Source: Pseudomonas rhizophila (GTDB lineage Bacteria; Pseudomonadota; Gammaproteobacteria; Pseudomonadales; Pseudomonadaceae). From it: a DNA stretch of 64,000 bases. The first letter of the stretch is position 1; each line of letters starts with the position of its first letter. The stretch lies in contig NZ_CP024081.1 in NCBI RefSeq assembly GCF_003033885.1, forward strand, positions 1,581,980-1,645,979, in the 5' to 3' direction. The notes under the pieces were generated by a model. It saw only the letters and a program-made list of their open reading frames with translations, was not told the origin of the DNA and searched no databases. Made by a program: the position numbers and the translations under genes. Shown piece by piece: positions 34,003 through 42,508 of this stretch.

Positions 34003-34815
34003 TTAGTATGACGCCTGATAGACCGGATCTTCGGCTTGAAGTTGCCGCAGCCGGGCCAGCGGGTCCTGGCGGTAGAACGCCTTGAGCTGTTCATAGACCC
34101 GCGGGTACGCCTGGTGCAGCAGGTCTGGGGCGCTGAAGAAGTATTCGCTGGTGACGGCGAAGAACTCCGCCGGATTCTCTGCGGCGTAGGGATCGATGAC
34201 CGTTTCTGCGTCCGGATCCTGGTCCAGTTGGCGGTTGAGGTCGTCGAAAGCCTGTTGCATGGCGTCGGCCCAGTCTTTGACCCGCATGTCGGCATGCAGC
34301 GGTGGCAGGCCGTTGGCGTCGCCGTTGAGCATGTCGAGTTTGTGCGCCAGCTCATGGATCACCAGGTTGTAGCCGTCCCAGCCGCCGCTGGCGAGCACGC
34401 CGTCCCAGGCCAGGATGATCGGGCCCTGGGGCCAGGCTTCGCCGCTGTGTTCGCCGTCCCATTCGTGCTCGATGCCGCTGGCGTCACGGTAGCGCTGGGG
34501 GCTGAGGAAGTCGTCGGGGTAGAGCACGATTTCGTGGAAGCCCTGGTACCAGTTCAAGTCGCCGAGGTGCATCAGCGGCAATTGGGCCTGGGCGGCGAGC
34601 AGCAGGCGTTGTTCCTGGTGCAGTTCGACGCCGGGCAGGGCGCTCAGGTGTTTGTCATGCAGGAACAGTACGCAGGCTTCGCGCAGCCATTGGTCCTCGG
34701 TGGCGCTGATGCCGTCGAGAAAGCTCAACTGGTGACGCACCCGCTGCCAGGTTTCCTCGCTGACGGGATGTTTGGCGAGGGTGCGTTGCCGGCGCCAGCC
34801 GCTCAGGGACCACAT
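34003..34815 (-). CDS. mtfA: Zinc-dependent peptidase, MtfA family
   Basis: 270 residues (MWSLSGWRRQRTLAKHPVSE). Metallopeptidase site 'LVIHELAHKLDMLNGDANG' (HELAH about residues 150-154) with a downstream Glu in 'PAEFFAVTSEYFF' as third ligand. In E. coli MtfA interacts with the Mlc repressor and has aminopeptidase activity. It starts 6 bases after the DedA-family stop, so the two genes are probably co-transcribed. Confidence 0.92.
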   Translation of the reverse strand: MWSLSGWRRQRTLAKHPVSEETWQRVRHQLSFLDGISATEDQWLREACVLFLHDKHLSALPGVELHQEQRLLLAAQAQLPLMHLGDLNWYQGFHEIVLYPDDFLSPQRYRDASGIEHEWDGEHSGEAWPQGPIILAWDGVLASGGWDGYNLVIHELAHKLDMLNGDANGLPPLHADMRVKDWADAMQQAFDDLNRQLDQDPDAETVIDPYAAENPAEFFAVTSEYFFSAPDLLHQAYPRVYEQLKAFYRQDPLARLRQLQAEDPVYQASY

Positions 34816-34821
34816 GGGCGA

Positions 34822-35478
34822 TCAGCGCGGATGGGCTTTCGAGGCGCTGGCGGCGAGGCGGCTGCGGATCACGCCGATGATCATCGGTACCAGCGACAGC
34901 AGGATGATGCCCAGCACCAGCAGCGACAGGTTCTGCTTGATGAATGGCACGTTGCCGAAGAAGAACCCGAGGGTGACCAGGCCGCCGACCCACAGGATGG
35001 TGCCCAGGACGCTGAAGGCGAAGAAGCGCGGGTAGGGCATTTTTGCAACGCCGGCGACGAAGGGGGCGAAGGTGCGGATGATCGGCAGGAAGCGCGCCAG
35101 GGTCACGGTTTTGCCGCCGTGCTTGTCGTAGAAGTCGTGGGTTTGTTGCAGGTAGTCGCGGCGGAAGATTTTCGAGTTCGGGTTGCTGAACAGCCGTTCG
35201 CCTGCGGTGCGGCCAATGATGTAGTTGGTGCTGTCGCCGAGGATCGCCGCCAGCATCAGCAGGCCACCGAGTAGCACCGGGTCCATGCCGCCACCGGCGG
35301 CTACCGCGCCGGCGATGAACAGCAGGGAATCGCCTGGTAGGAAGGGCATCACCACCAGGCCGGTTTCGCAGAAGATCACCAGGAACAGGATGGCGTAGAT
35401 CCACGGCCCGTAGTTGGTCACCAGCAGGTCGAGGTACACATCGAGATGCAGAATGAGGTCGAGGGGGTTGAAATCCAT
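34822..35478 (-). CDS. DedA-family membrane protein
   Basis: 218 residues from the ATG at 35478 (AGGTG six bases upstream). Family features: 'FCETGLVVMPFLPGDSLLF' with the acidic E/D pair, 'GDSTNYIIGRTAG' and the re-entrant 'LARFLPIIRTFAPFVAGVAK' with conserved Arg. DedA proteins are inner-membrane transporters implicated in lipid (undecaprenyl-phosphate or phospholipid) translocation and proton-motive-force homeostasis. In the same operon as mtfA. The 466-base region 35479-35944 upstream contains two interspersed repeats and no gene. Confidence 0.93.
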   Translation of the reverse strand: MDFNPLDLILHLDVYLDLLVTNYGPWIYAILFLVIFCETGLVVMPFLPGDSLLFIAGAVAAGGGMDPVLLGGLLMLAAILGDSTNYIIGRTAGERLFSNPNSKIFRRDYLQQTHDFYDKHGGKTVTLARFLPIIRTFAPFVAGVAKMPYPRFFAFSVLGTILWVGGLVTLGFFFGNVPFIKQNLSLLVLGIILLSLVPMIIGVIRSRLAASASKAHPR

Positions 35479-35662
35479 GCAAAGCACCTGTGGTCGCGGC
35501 CTGACTGGGTGGGGCCTGTGGGTCGGGCTTCGAGTAAGGCTACAGCGCGTGTAGCTTTTTCTTACAAGCCGGGAAGAGCGGCATTATACGAGGTCGAGGG
35601 TGGTGTGCGTGGTGAGTTTGTAGCGGGGGATGTCGGGAGGCTTCTGGCTGGGTGAAGAACTC

Positions 35663-35795
35663 TGTGGCGAGGGAGCTTGCTCCCGCTGGAGCGCGAAGCG
35701 GTCCCAAATGCAGCCAACCCGGTCTGCCTGATGCACCGCGTGCTCAGGTTCTGGGGCTGCTGCGCAGCCCAGCGGGGATAAATCCCCTCGCCACA
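35663..35795. repeat. Interspersed inverted repeat, family B
   Basis: Arms TGTGGCGAGGGAGCTTGCTC ... ATAAATCCCCTCGCCACA; the left arm is the 'AGCTTGCTCCC' variant and the right arm the 'GGATAAATCCCC' variant, so the pair is a hybrid of the two subtypes. Confidence 0.85.
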
Positions 35796-35822
35796 ACGTT
35801 TCACCCAACCACAGGGGTTATC

Positions 35823-35928
35823 GATCGTTCCTACGCTCCGCGTGGGAATGCATCCCGTGACGCTCTGCGTCAAGCGGAACGCGGAGCGTCCCTGGCGGCA
35901 TTCCCACGCGGGAGCGTGGGAACGATCA
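35823..35928. repeat. Interspersed inverted repeat, family C
   Basis: Arms GATCGTTCCTACGCTCCGCG ... GGGAGCGTGGGAACGATC with inner GGAACGCGGAGCGTCC-type palindromes. Adjacent to a family B element, upstream of the mtfA-dedA unit and downstream of the GNAT gene. Confidence 0.85.
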
Positions 35929-35944
35929 GTCCGCGGTAATCGGG

Positions 35945-36406
35945 TCAGAGCTCTTCGCTGATCGGCAACACGTAGTTCTTGAACTCGGTGTCTTCCTTGA
36001 AGCCGATGGACTCGTAGGTTTTCTGCGCCACCTCGTTGTTGCTGCTGGTGGAGACGCGCATGCGTACGGCGTTGGTTTCCTTGGCCATTTTTTTCGCGGT
36101 GCGGATCAGGTTGTCGGCCACCAGTTGGCGGCGGGCGTCTTCGGCGACGTAGATGTCGTTGAGGATCCACACGCGCTTGAGCGACAGTGACGAGAAGCTT
36201 GGATAGAGCTGGCAGAAGCCCAGCAACCGGTTGTCATCGTCATCAGGCAACGCCAGGTAGATCACCGATTCCTTGCGGCGCAGGCGTTTTTCGAGGAAGG
36301 CTCGGGACGAATCCGGGTAGGGCAGCGAGCCATAGAATTCCCGGTATTTGACGAACAATGGGGTCAGCAGGTCCAGGTGTTCCAGGGTCGCTTGGATAAT
36401 CCGCAT
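35945..36406 (-). CDS. GNAT-family N-acetyltransferase
   Basis: 153 residues from the ATG at 36406 (MRIIQATLEHLDLLTPLFVK). Acetyl-CoA region: 'VWILNDIYVAEDARRQLVAD' then 'LIRTAKKMAKETNAVRMRVS' and the terminal 'AQKTYESIGFKEDTEFKNYV'. The family's Q/R-x2-G-x-G/A loop is here 'ARRQLVA', slightly divergent. Substrate unknown. It lies downstream of the ethanolamine genes, in the same place I recall for P. aeruginosa. Confidence 0.88.
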   Translation of the reverse strand: MRIIQATLEHLDLLTPLFVKYREFYGSLPYPDSSRAFLEKRLRRKESVIYLALPDDDDNRLLGFCQLYPSFSSLSLKRVWILNDIYVAEDARRQLVADNLIRTAKKMAKETNAVRMRVSTSSNNEVAQKTYESIGFKEDTEFKNYVLPISEEL

Positions 36407-36512
36407 AGTAGGTCTCGTCTGCAAAGGTCGACAGATACTCGGACAACAACGGCGTTCTGCCGTGCTTCGATGCTGCCTGAAAGCGGATCAAAAACGCAAA
36501 CTTGTAAACGGA

Positions 36513-37337
36513 TCAGCTTCGGGGCGGCATCAGTAGGAAGTTACCTTTCATATCGGCGGTGTTTTCCGAGTCTAGAGTTTGGACCTGGGCTTCGTCCTTC
36601 AGATTGACCCCCGAGAGCTGTCTGCGGCAGGCCTCGCGCATCAGGTAGATCAGGCGGTGGGCGGCCATGCCGTAGCTCAAACCTTCAAGGCGGACGTTGG
36701 AGATGCAGTTGCGATACGCATCGGTCAGGCCGACCTTGGGGTTGTAGGTGAAATACAAACCCAGGCTGTCGGGGGAACTGAGGCCGGGGCGTTCGCCGAT
36801 CAGGATCACCGACATTTTTGCGCCGAGCCTCTGCGCCACCTCATCAGCCACCGCGACGCGGCCCTGTTCCACCAGAATCACTGGCGAGGTTGACCAACCA
36901 TCAGCGGCGGTCTGTTCTTCCAGCCGCGCCAGGAACGGCAAGGTATGCCGATGCACCGCCAGCGCCGACAGGCCGTCGGCCACCACGATGGCCAGGTCTA
37001 CGCCGCCGGGATTGGCCGCTGCGTAGTCCTCCAGGATTTGTACGGAGGACTCGTCGAGCCGTCGGCCCAGGTCCGGGCGCTGCAGGTAGCTGTTGCGGTC
37101 GCTGGCGGCGCTGTGCAGCAGCAGGCTTTCACGGCCGCGTTCGGTTAACTGTGCGCGAATGCCCTGGTGATCAAACGCCAGGTGCACCGCATCGCGGGCC
37201 TGGGCATGGGCGTACTGGAAGTCCAGTTGCGCCGAGGTTGGCAGGCTGGTGCCGGTGCGTCCCAGGGCGATGCGCGCCGGGGTGAGGTTGCGCAGATTCA
37301 GCCAAGGGTTTTGTGGATCTACAGGTTTTTTATCCAT
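36513..37337 (-). CDS. eutC: Ethanolamine ammonia-lyase small subunit
   Basis: 274 residues from the ATG at 37337 (GAGAG eight bases upstream). Family stretches: '[20 protein letters not shown]', '[15 protein letters not shown]', '[20 protein letters not shown]' and '[20 protein letters not shown]', which helps bind adenosylcobalamin. With EutB it converts ethanolamine to acetaldehyde and ammonia. 27 bases after eutB. No carboxysome-like shell genes are present, as in other Pseudomonas. Confidence 0.95.
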   Translation of the reverse strand: MDKKPVDPQNPWLNLRNLTPARIALGRTGTSLPTSAQLDFQYAHAQARDAVHLAFDHQGIRAQLTERGRESLLLHSAASDRNSYLQRPDLGRRLDESSVQILEDYAAANPGGVDLAIVVADGLSALAVHRHTLPFLARLEEQTAADGWSTSPVILVEQGRVAVADEVAQRLGAKMSVILIGERPGLSSPDSLGLYFTYNPKVGLTDAYRNCISNVRLEGLSYGMAAHRLIYLMREACRRQLSGVNLKDEAQVQTLDSENTADMKGNFLLMPPRS

Positions 37338-37364
37338 GGGCAGTTCTCTCATCCCAAATGCGGC

Positions 37365-38759
37365 TTATCCCAAATGAGCTAATGCGTGACGAAACGCCGG
37401 TGGCAGGTTGTCGCCGAACCGCACCCGGCCATCGGCCTGGGTGAAAATGCCCATGTTCGCCAGCCACGTTTCGAATTCCGGCGCCGGCTTCAGGCCCAGG
37501 GTCTGGCGGGCGTAGAGGGCGTCGTGGAACGAAGTGGTCTGGTAGTTGAGCATGATGTCGTCGGAGCCGGGGATGCCCATGATGAAGTTGATTCCGGCCA
37601 CGCCCAGCAGGGTCAGCAGAGTGTCCATGTCGTCCTGGTCGGCTTCGGCGTGGTTTGTGTAGCAGATGTCGCAACCCATCGGCACGCCCAAAAGCTTGCC
37701 GCAGAAGTGATCTTCCAGGCCGGCGCGGATGATCTGTTTGCCGTTGTACAGGTATTCCGGGCCGATGAATCCTACAACCGTGTTCACCAAAAACGGCTTG
37801 AAATGCCGTGCGACGGCGTAGGCCCGGGTTTCGCAGGTCTGTTGATCGACACCGTGGTGGGCGTTGGCTGACAGGGCGCTGCCCTGGCCAGTTTCGAAAT
37901 ACATCAGGTTGTTGCCCAACGTGCCGCGATTCAGGCTCAGCCCGGCGTCGTAGCCTTCCTGCAAGATGTTCAGGTTGATGCCGAAACTGGCGTTGGCCGC
38001 TTCGGTGCCGGCGATGGACTGGAACACCAGGTCCAGGGGCACGCCACGGTTCGCCGCTTCAATGGAGGTGGTGACGTGGGTCAGCACGCAGCCTTGGGTC
38101 GGGATGTCGTAGCGCTGGATGATGGCGTCGAGCATTTCCAGCATGGCGCAGATCGACGCTGTGCTGTCGGTGGCCGGGTTGATGCCGATCATGGCGTCGC
38201 CATTGCCGAAGAGCAGGCCGTCGAGGATGCTTGCGGCGATCCCGGCGGGTTCGTCGGTGGGGTGGTTGGGTTGCAGGCGGGTCGACAGCCGCCCGCGCAG
38301 GCCGAGGGTGCCGCGAAATTTCGTCACCACGCGGATTTTCTGCGCCACCAGCACCAGATCCTGCACGCGCATGATCTTCGACACGGCGGCGACCATTTCC
38401 GGGGTCAGGCCCGGGGCCAGCGCCCGCAGGCTGTGTTCGTCGGCCGCATCGCTGAGCAGCCAGTCGCGAAAACCGCCGACGGTGAGGTGGCTGACGGCGG
38501 CGAAGGCCTGTTTATCGTGGGTGTCGACGATCAGTCGGGTGACTTCGTCGTCCTCGTAAGGAATCAGCATTTCTTGCAGGAAATGGCTGAGGGGCAGGTC
38601 GGCCAAGGCCATTTGCGCTGCTACGCGTTCGCCATCGTTGAGCGCCGCGACCTCGGCCAGAAAATCCCCGGAACGCGCCGGGCTGGCCTTGGCCATCAGG
38701 TCTTTGAGGCTGTCGAAGCGGTAGGTCTGGGCGCCGACCGTGTGTGCAAAACTGGCCAT
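37365..38759 (-). CDS. eutB: Ethanolamine ammonia-lyase large subunit
   Basis: 464 residues, normal length. Recognisable EutB stretches: 'RSGDFLAEVAALNDGERVAA', 'LFGNGDAMIGINPATDS', 'SFGINLNILQEGYDAGLSLN', 'CDICYTNHAEADQDDMDTLL'. TIM-barrel catalytic subunit, adenosylcobalamin dependent. GGAGA stands seven bases before the ATG. It lies between the permease and eutC genes, all in one direction. Confidence 0.96.
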   Translation of the reverse strand: MASFAHTVGAQTYRFDSLKDLMAKASPARSGDFLAEVAALNDGERVAAQMALADLPLSHFLQEMLIPYEDDEVTRLIVDTHDKQAFAAVSHLTVGGFRDWLLSDAADEHSLRALAPGLTPEMVAAVSKIMRVQDLVLVAQKIRVVTKFRGTLGLRGRLSTRLQPNHPTDEPAGIAASILDGLLFGNGDAMIGINPATDSTASICAMLEMLDAIIQRYDIPTQGCVLTHVTTSIEAANRGVPLDLVFQSIAGTEAANASFGINLNILQEGYDAGLSLNRGTLGNNLMYFETGQGSALSANAHHGVDQQTCETRAYAVARHFKPFLVNTVVGFIGPEYLYNGKQIIRAGLEDHFCGKLLGVPMGCDICYTNHAEADQDDMDTLLTLLGVAGINFIMGIPGSDDIMLNYQTTSFHDALYARQTLGLKPAPEFETWLANMGIFTQADGRVRFGDNLPPAFRHALAHLG

Positions 38760-38816
38760 ACAGGTTCTCCGTGACGGCGCCGCTGGGCGGCGCCGTGGTT
38801 TTCGGCGTTTTACAAC

Positions 38817-40265
38817 TCAGTGCAAGGCTTCTTCAGCTTTCTGAATGGCCGCGAATTCTTCTTCGGGCGTGCCTGCTACCAAGTGATGCCGACTGTAGAA
38901 CGCGAAGTAAGCAATTAACACTCCATAGATGATCGCCGCGCCGATGACCACCCGCGGATCCACCAGAAAGCCCGCTACTACGGCGATGCACGCCAGCACC
39001 AGGGCCACGCCCGAGGTGAAGATGCCGCCCGGTGTGCGGTATGGCCGGTCCATTTTGGGGCGGCGGATGCGCAGGGTGATGTGCGCGGCCATCATCAGCA
39101 CGTAGGAGATGGTGGCGCCGAACACCGCCACCAGAATCAGCAGATCGCCCTGGCCGGTCAGGGACAGCCCGAAACCGATGATGCCGGGGATGATCAGCGC
39201 CAATACCGGTGCTTTGCTTTTATTGGTTTCGGAGAGCTTGCGTGGCAGGTAACCGGCGCGAGACAACGCGAAGATCTGCCGCGAGTAGGCGTAGATGATC
39301 GAGAAGAAGCTGGCGATCAGGCCCGCCAGGCCCACCAGGTTGACGAAGTTGCCCATCCAGGTCGAGCCGCCGTAGGCCTTGGCCAGGGCTTCCACCAGCG
39401 GGTTGCCCGAAGCCATCAGCGCATTGGAACCCGCACCGCCTGGGCCGATCACCAGAATCAGCAGGGCAAACGCCACCAGCACCAGCATGGCGCCGATCAG
39501 GCCGCGCGGCAGGTCGCGCTTGGGGTTCTTGGTTTCTTCAGCCGCCAGCGGTACGCCTTCCACGGCCAGGAAAAACCAGATGGCATACGGAATGGCTGCC
39601 CACACGCCGACATAGCCGAACGGCAGGAATGGGCTGGCGCCCGTGGCTGCGGTGACCGGGATGTCCAGCAGGTTGGCGACGTCGAAGTGCGGCACCATCG
39701 CCACCAGAAACACGCCCAGCGCCAGGGCAGCGACGGCGGTGATGATGAACATCAGTTTGAGCGCTTCACCCACGCCGAATATGTGGATGGCGATGAAGAT
39801 GATGTAGAACGCCAGGTAGATCATCCAGCCGCCAATGCCGAATAGCGATTGGCAATACGCGCCGATGAACACGGCAATCGCCGCCGGGGCGATGGCGTAT
39901 TCGATGAGGATCGCCGTGCCCGTGAGAAACCCGCCCCAGGGCCCGAATGCGCTACGGGCAAAGCCATAGCCGCCGCCGGCGGTAGGAATCATCGAGGACA
40001 GCTCGGCCAGGGAAAAGCACATGCACAGGTACATCGCGGCCATCAGCAGCGTGGCAAGAAACATCCCGCCCCAACCGCCCTGGGCCAGGCCGAAGTTCCA
40101 GCCGGCGTAGTCCCCGGAAATGACATACGCCACCCCCAGGCCCACCAGCAGGACCCAGCCCGCCGCGCCTTTTTTCAGTTCGCGTTGTTGGAAGTATTCG
40201 GAGCCGACTTTTTCAAAGTCGACCGAGGACGTTGCCGGTTGCGGGTTTGCTTGATCGCTTGGCAT
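38817..40265 (-). CDS. eat: Ethanolamine permease (APC superfamily)
   Basis: 482 residues with about twelve transmembrane helices. The start 'DFEKVGSEYFQQRELKKGAA' and 'TAGGGYGFARSAFGPWGGFL' are typical of ethanolamine permeases of the amino acid-polyamine-organocation group. It imports ethanolamine for EutBC. 57 bases upstream of eutB; the 224-base gap to the aldehyde dehydrogenase gene contains a family C repeat that may tune expression within the operon. Confidence 0.92.
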   Translation of the reverse strand: MPSDQANPQPATSSVDFEKVGSEYFQQRELKKGAAGWVLLVGLGVAYVISGDYAGWNFGLAQGGWGGMFLATLLMAAMYLCMCFSLAELSSMIPTAGGGYGFARSAFGPWGGFLTGTAILIEYAIAPAAIAVFIGAYCQSLFGIGGWMIYLAFYIIFIAIHIFGVGEALKLMFIITAVAALALGVFLVAMVPHFDVANLLDIPVTAATGASPFLPFGYVGVWAAIPYAIWFFLAVEGVPLAAEETKNPKRDLPRGLIGAMLVLVAFALLILVIGPGGAGSNALMASGNPLVEALAKAYGGSTWMGNFVNLVGLAGLIASFFSIIYAYSRQIFALSRAGYLPRKLSETNKSKAPVLALIIPGIIGFGLSLTGQGDLLILVAVFGATISYVLMMAAHITLRIRRPKMDRPYRTPGGIFTSGVALVLACIAVVAGFLVDPRVVIGAAIIYGVLIAYFAFYSRHHLVAGTPEEEFAAIQKAEEALH

Positions 40266-40357
40266 AAGGGTTTACCTGTTTTTATTGTTTTTTGGCCCTG
40301 TTGGAGCGGGGCTGCTCTTGGAACCGGTGTGTTGCATACAGCAGGGATGCAAGCTTG

Positions 40358-40465
40358 ATTGTTCCCACGCTCTGCGTGGGAACACAGCCAGGGACGCTCC
40401 GCGTCCCAAAGAGCCGAACGCGGAGCGTCCGTAGAGGCGTTCCCACGCAGAGCGTGGGAACGATC
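40358..40465. repeat. Interspersed inverted repeat, family C, inside the ethanolamine operon
   Basis: Arms ATTGTTCCCACGCTCTGCGT ... ACGCAGAGCGTGGGAACGAT with an inner GGACGCTCCGCGTCC / GGAGCGTCC structure. Located between exaC and the permease gene. Confidence 0.88.
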
Positions 40466-40489
40466 GGCCGGGCACAAATTTCCCGCAGG

Positions 40490-42010
40490 TTAGAAGAACC
40501 CCAACGGATTGATGTCGTAGCTCACCAGCAGGTTCTTGGTCTGCTGGTAATGGTCGAGCATCATCTTGTGGGTTTCACGACCCACGCCGGACTTCTTGTA
40601 ACCACCAAACGCCGCATGAGCCGGGTAGAGGTGGTAGCAGTTGGTCCAGACGCGACCGGCCTTGATCGCCCGGCCCATGCGATAGGCGCGGTTGATGTCG
40701 CGGGTCCAGAGACCGGCGCCGAGGCCGAACTCGGTGTCGTTGGCGATGGCCAGGGCTTCGGCTTCATCCTTGAAGGTGGTGATGCTCACCACCGGGCCGA
40801 AGATTTCTTCCTGGAACACGCGCATCTTGTTGGTGCCCTTGAGCAGGGTTGGCTGGATGTAATAACCCGTGGCCAGGTTGCCCTCGAGTTTTTCCACCTT
40901 GCCGCCGGTCAGCAGTTCGGCACCTTCGCCCTTGGCGATTTCCAGGTACGAAAGAATCTTGTCGAATTGCTGCTCGGACGCCTGGGCGCCGACCATGGTG
41001 TCGGTGTCCAACGGGTCGCCGCGCTTGATCTGCAGGACTTTGTTCATCACAACTTTCATGAACTCGTCGTAGATCGACTCCTGCACCAGGGCGCGGGAAG
41101 GGCAAGTGCAGACTTCACCCTGGTTGAAGAACGCCAGCACCAGGCCTTCGGCCGCTTTCTCAATGAAGCTCGGCTCGGCCTGCATGATGTCTTCGAAGAA
41201 GATGTTCGGCGACTTGCCGCCCAATTCCACGGTAGACGGGATGATGTTCTCGGCCGCGCATTTCATGATGTGCGAGCCGACCGGGGTCGAGCCGGTGAAG
41301 GCGATCTTGGCGATGCGCTTGCTGGTGGCCAGGGCTTCACCGGCTTCCTTGCCGAAGCCTTGCACCACGTTCAGTACGCCGGGCGGCAGCAGGTCGCCGA
41401 TCAGCTCCATCAGCACGCAAATACCCAATGGGGTTTGCTCGGCGGGCTTGAGCACCACGCAGTTACCGGCGGCCAGGGCCGGGGCGAGTTTCCAGGCGGC
41501 CATCAGCAGCGGGAAGTTCCACGGGATGATCTGCCCGACCACGCCCAGCGGTTCATGGATGTGATAGGCCACGGTGTTGCCGTCGATCTCGGCGGCGCTG
41601 CCTTCCTGGGCGCGCAGGCAACCGGCGAAGTAACGGAAATGGTCGGCGGCCAGGGGGATGTCGGCGTTGAGGGTTTCGCGCACGGCCTTGCCGTTGTCCC
41701 AGGACTCGGTGATCGCCAGAACCTCAAGGTTCGCTTCGATGCGGTCGGCGATTTTCAGCAGGACCAGCGAACGGGCCTGGGCGGACGTGGCGCCCCAGGC
41801 ATCGGCAGCGGCGTGGGCGGCGTCCAGGGCTTTTTCGATGTCTTCGGCCGTGGAGCGCGGGAATTCGGCAATGGGCTGGCCATTGACCGGGGAAGTATTG
41901 GTGAAGTACTGACCTTTGACAGGCGCGACGAACTCGCCGCCGATGTAGTTACCGTATTTGCTCTTGAACGAAACGATAGCGCCTTCAGTACCGGGGTGAG
42001 CGTAACGCAT
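40490..42010 (-). CDS. exaC: NAD-dependent acetaldehyde dehydrogenase
   Basis: 506 residues from the ATG at 42010 (AAGGAG upstream). ALDH signatures: cofactor region '[20 protein letters not shown]', '[12 protein letters not shown]', catalytic Glu in '[12 protein letters not shown]' and Cys in '[15 protein letters not shown]'. It oxidises the acetaldehyde released by EutBC to acetate, the expected step in this microcompartment-free pathway. A sigma-54 promoter stands 72 bases upstream and the divergent activator gene is adjacent. Confidence 0.93.
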   Translation of the reverse strand: MRYAHPGTEGAIVSFKSKYGNYIGGEFVAPVKGQYFTNTSPVNGQPIAEFPRSTAEDIEKALDAAHAAADAWGATSAQARSLVLLKIADRIEANLEVLAITESWDNGKAVRETLNADIPLAADHFRYFAGCLRAQEGSAAEIDGNTVAYHIHEPLGVVGQIIPWNFPLLMAAWKLAPALAAGNCVVLKPAEQTPLGICVLMELIGDLLPPGVLNVVQGFGKEAGEALATSKRIAKIAFTGSTPVGSHIMKCAAENIIPSTVELGGKSPNIFFEDIMQAEPSFIEKAAEGLVLAFFNQGEVCTCPSRALVQESIYDEFMKVVMNKVLQIKRGDPLDTDTMVGAQASEQQFDKILSYLEIAKGEGAELLTGGKVEKLEGNLATGYYIQPTLLKGTNKMRVFQEEIFGPVVSITTFKDEAEALAIANDTEFGLGAGLWTRDINRAYRMGRAIKAGRVWTNCYHLYPAHAAFGGYKKSGVGRETHKMMLDHYQQTKNLLVSYDINPLGFF

Positions 42011-42081
42011 GATGAGTTCTCCTTGGCTTTTGTGCTTATACGGGAGGCCGCGCAAAATTGAGCGCTGGTAATTAAGCCTAG

Positions 42082-42097
42082 AGCAAAGGTCGGGCCA
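42082..42097 (-). promoter_or_regulatory. Sigma-54 (RpoN) promoter of the ethanolamine operon
   Basis: On the minus strand TGGCCCGACCTTTGCT fits TGGCACG-N4-TTGCA/T with GG and GC separated by exactly ten bases (-24/-12). It lies 72 bases before the exaC ATG and beside a sigma-54 activator gene. Confidence 0.8.
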
Positions 42098-42183
42098 CTG
42101 CCTTGCAGGGCCCGTAAATCAAGACTTTAGGAGCAGTTCGTCGGACAAACGGATGCCCTGCGTGACGATAGCGATACAGCGGG

Positions 42184-42222
42184 TGTGACAGTTTGTGCCA
42201 GATGCGAGACAGTCTGTGACTG
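42184..42222. promoter_or_regulatory. Tandem candidate activator-binding sites (UAS)
   Basis: Two 18-bp direct repeats, TGTGACAGTTTGTGCCAG (42184-42201) and CGAGACAGTCTGTGACTG (42205-42222), share GACAGTyTGTG and are offset by 21 bases (two helical turns). They lie about 90-125 bases upstream of the sigma-54 promoter, a usual enhancer distance. Confidence 0.6.
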
Positions 42223-42298
42223 ACAGGTCGCGCCAGCATTGCAAAGGTGGGTGGGCTGGAGGATGCTGGGCCTCACCAGTTGGCCTGCCCAGCAAAGT

Positions 42299-42431
42299 TG
42301 TGGCGAGGGGATTTATCCCCGTTGGGCTGCGAAGCAGCCCCCAAAGCAGCCAACTCGATCAATCTGATACACCGCATGCTTAGGTTTCAGGGCTGCTTCG
42401 CAGCCCAGCGGGGATAAATCCCCTCGCCACA
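42299..42431. repeat. Interspersed inverted repeat, family B, in the divergent eut intergenic region
   Basis: Arms TTGTGGCGAGGGGATTTATC ... GATAAATCCCCTCGCCACA. It separates the operon's control sites from the activator gene in the 498-base gap 42011-42508. Confidence 0.88.
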
Positions 42432-42508
42432 GGTTAAGTGTTGAACATTGGTTAAATGTTAAACAGTTGCTCCAGTGAGGCAGGTCCTTCGAGGAGAAAT
42501 AATAAGAA

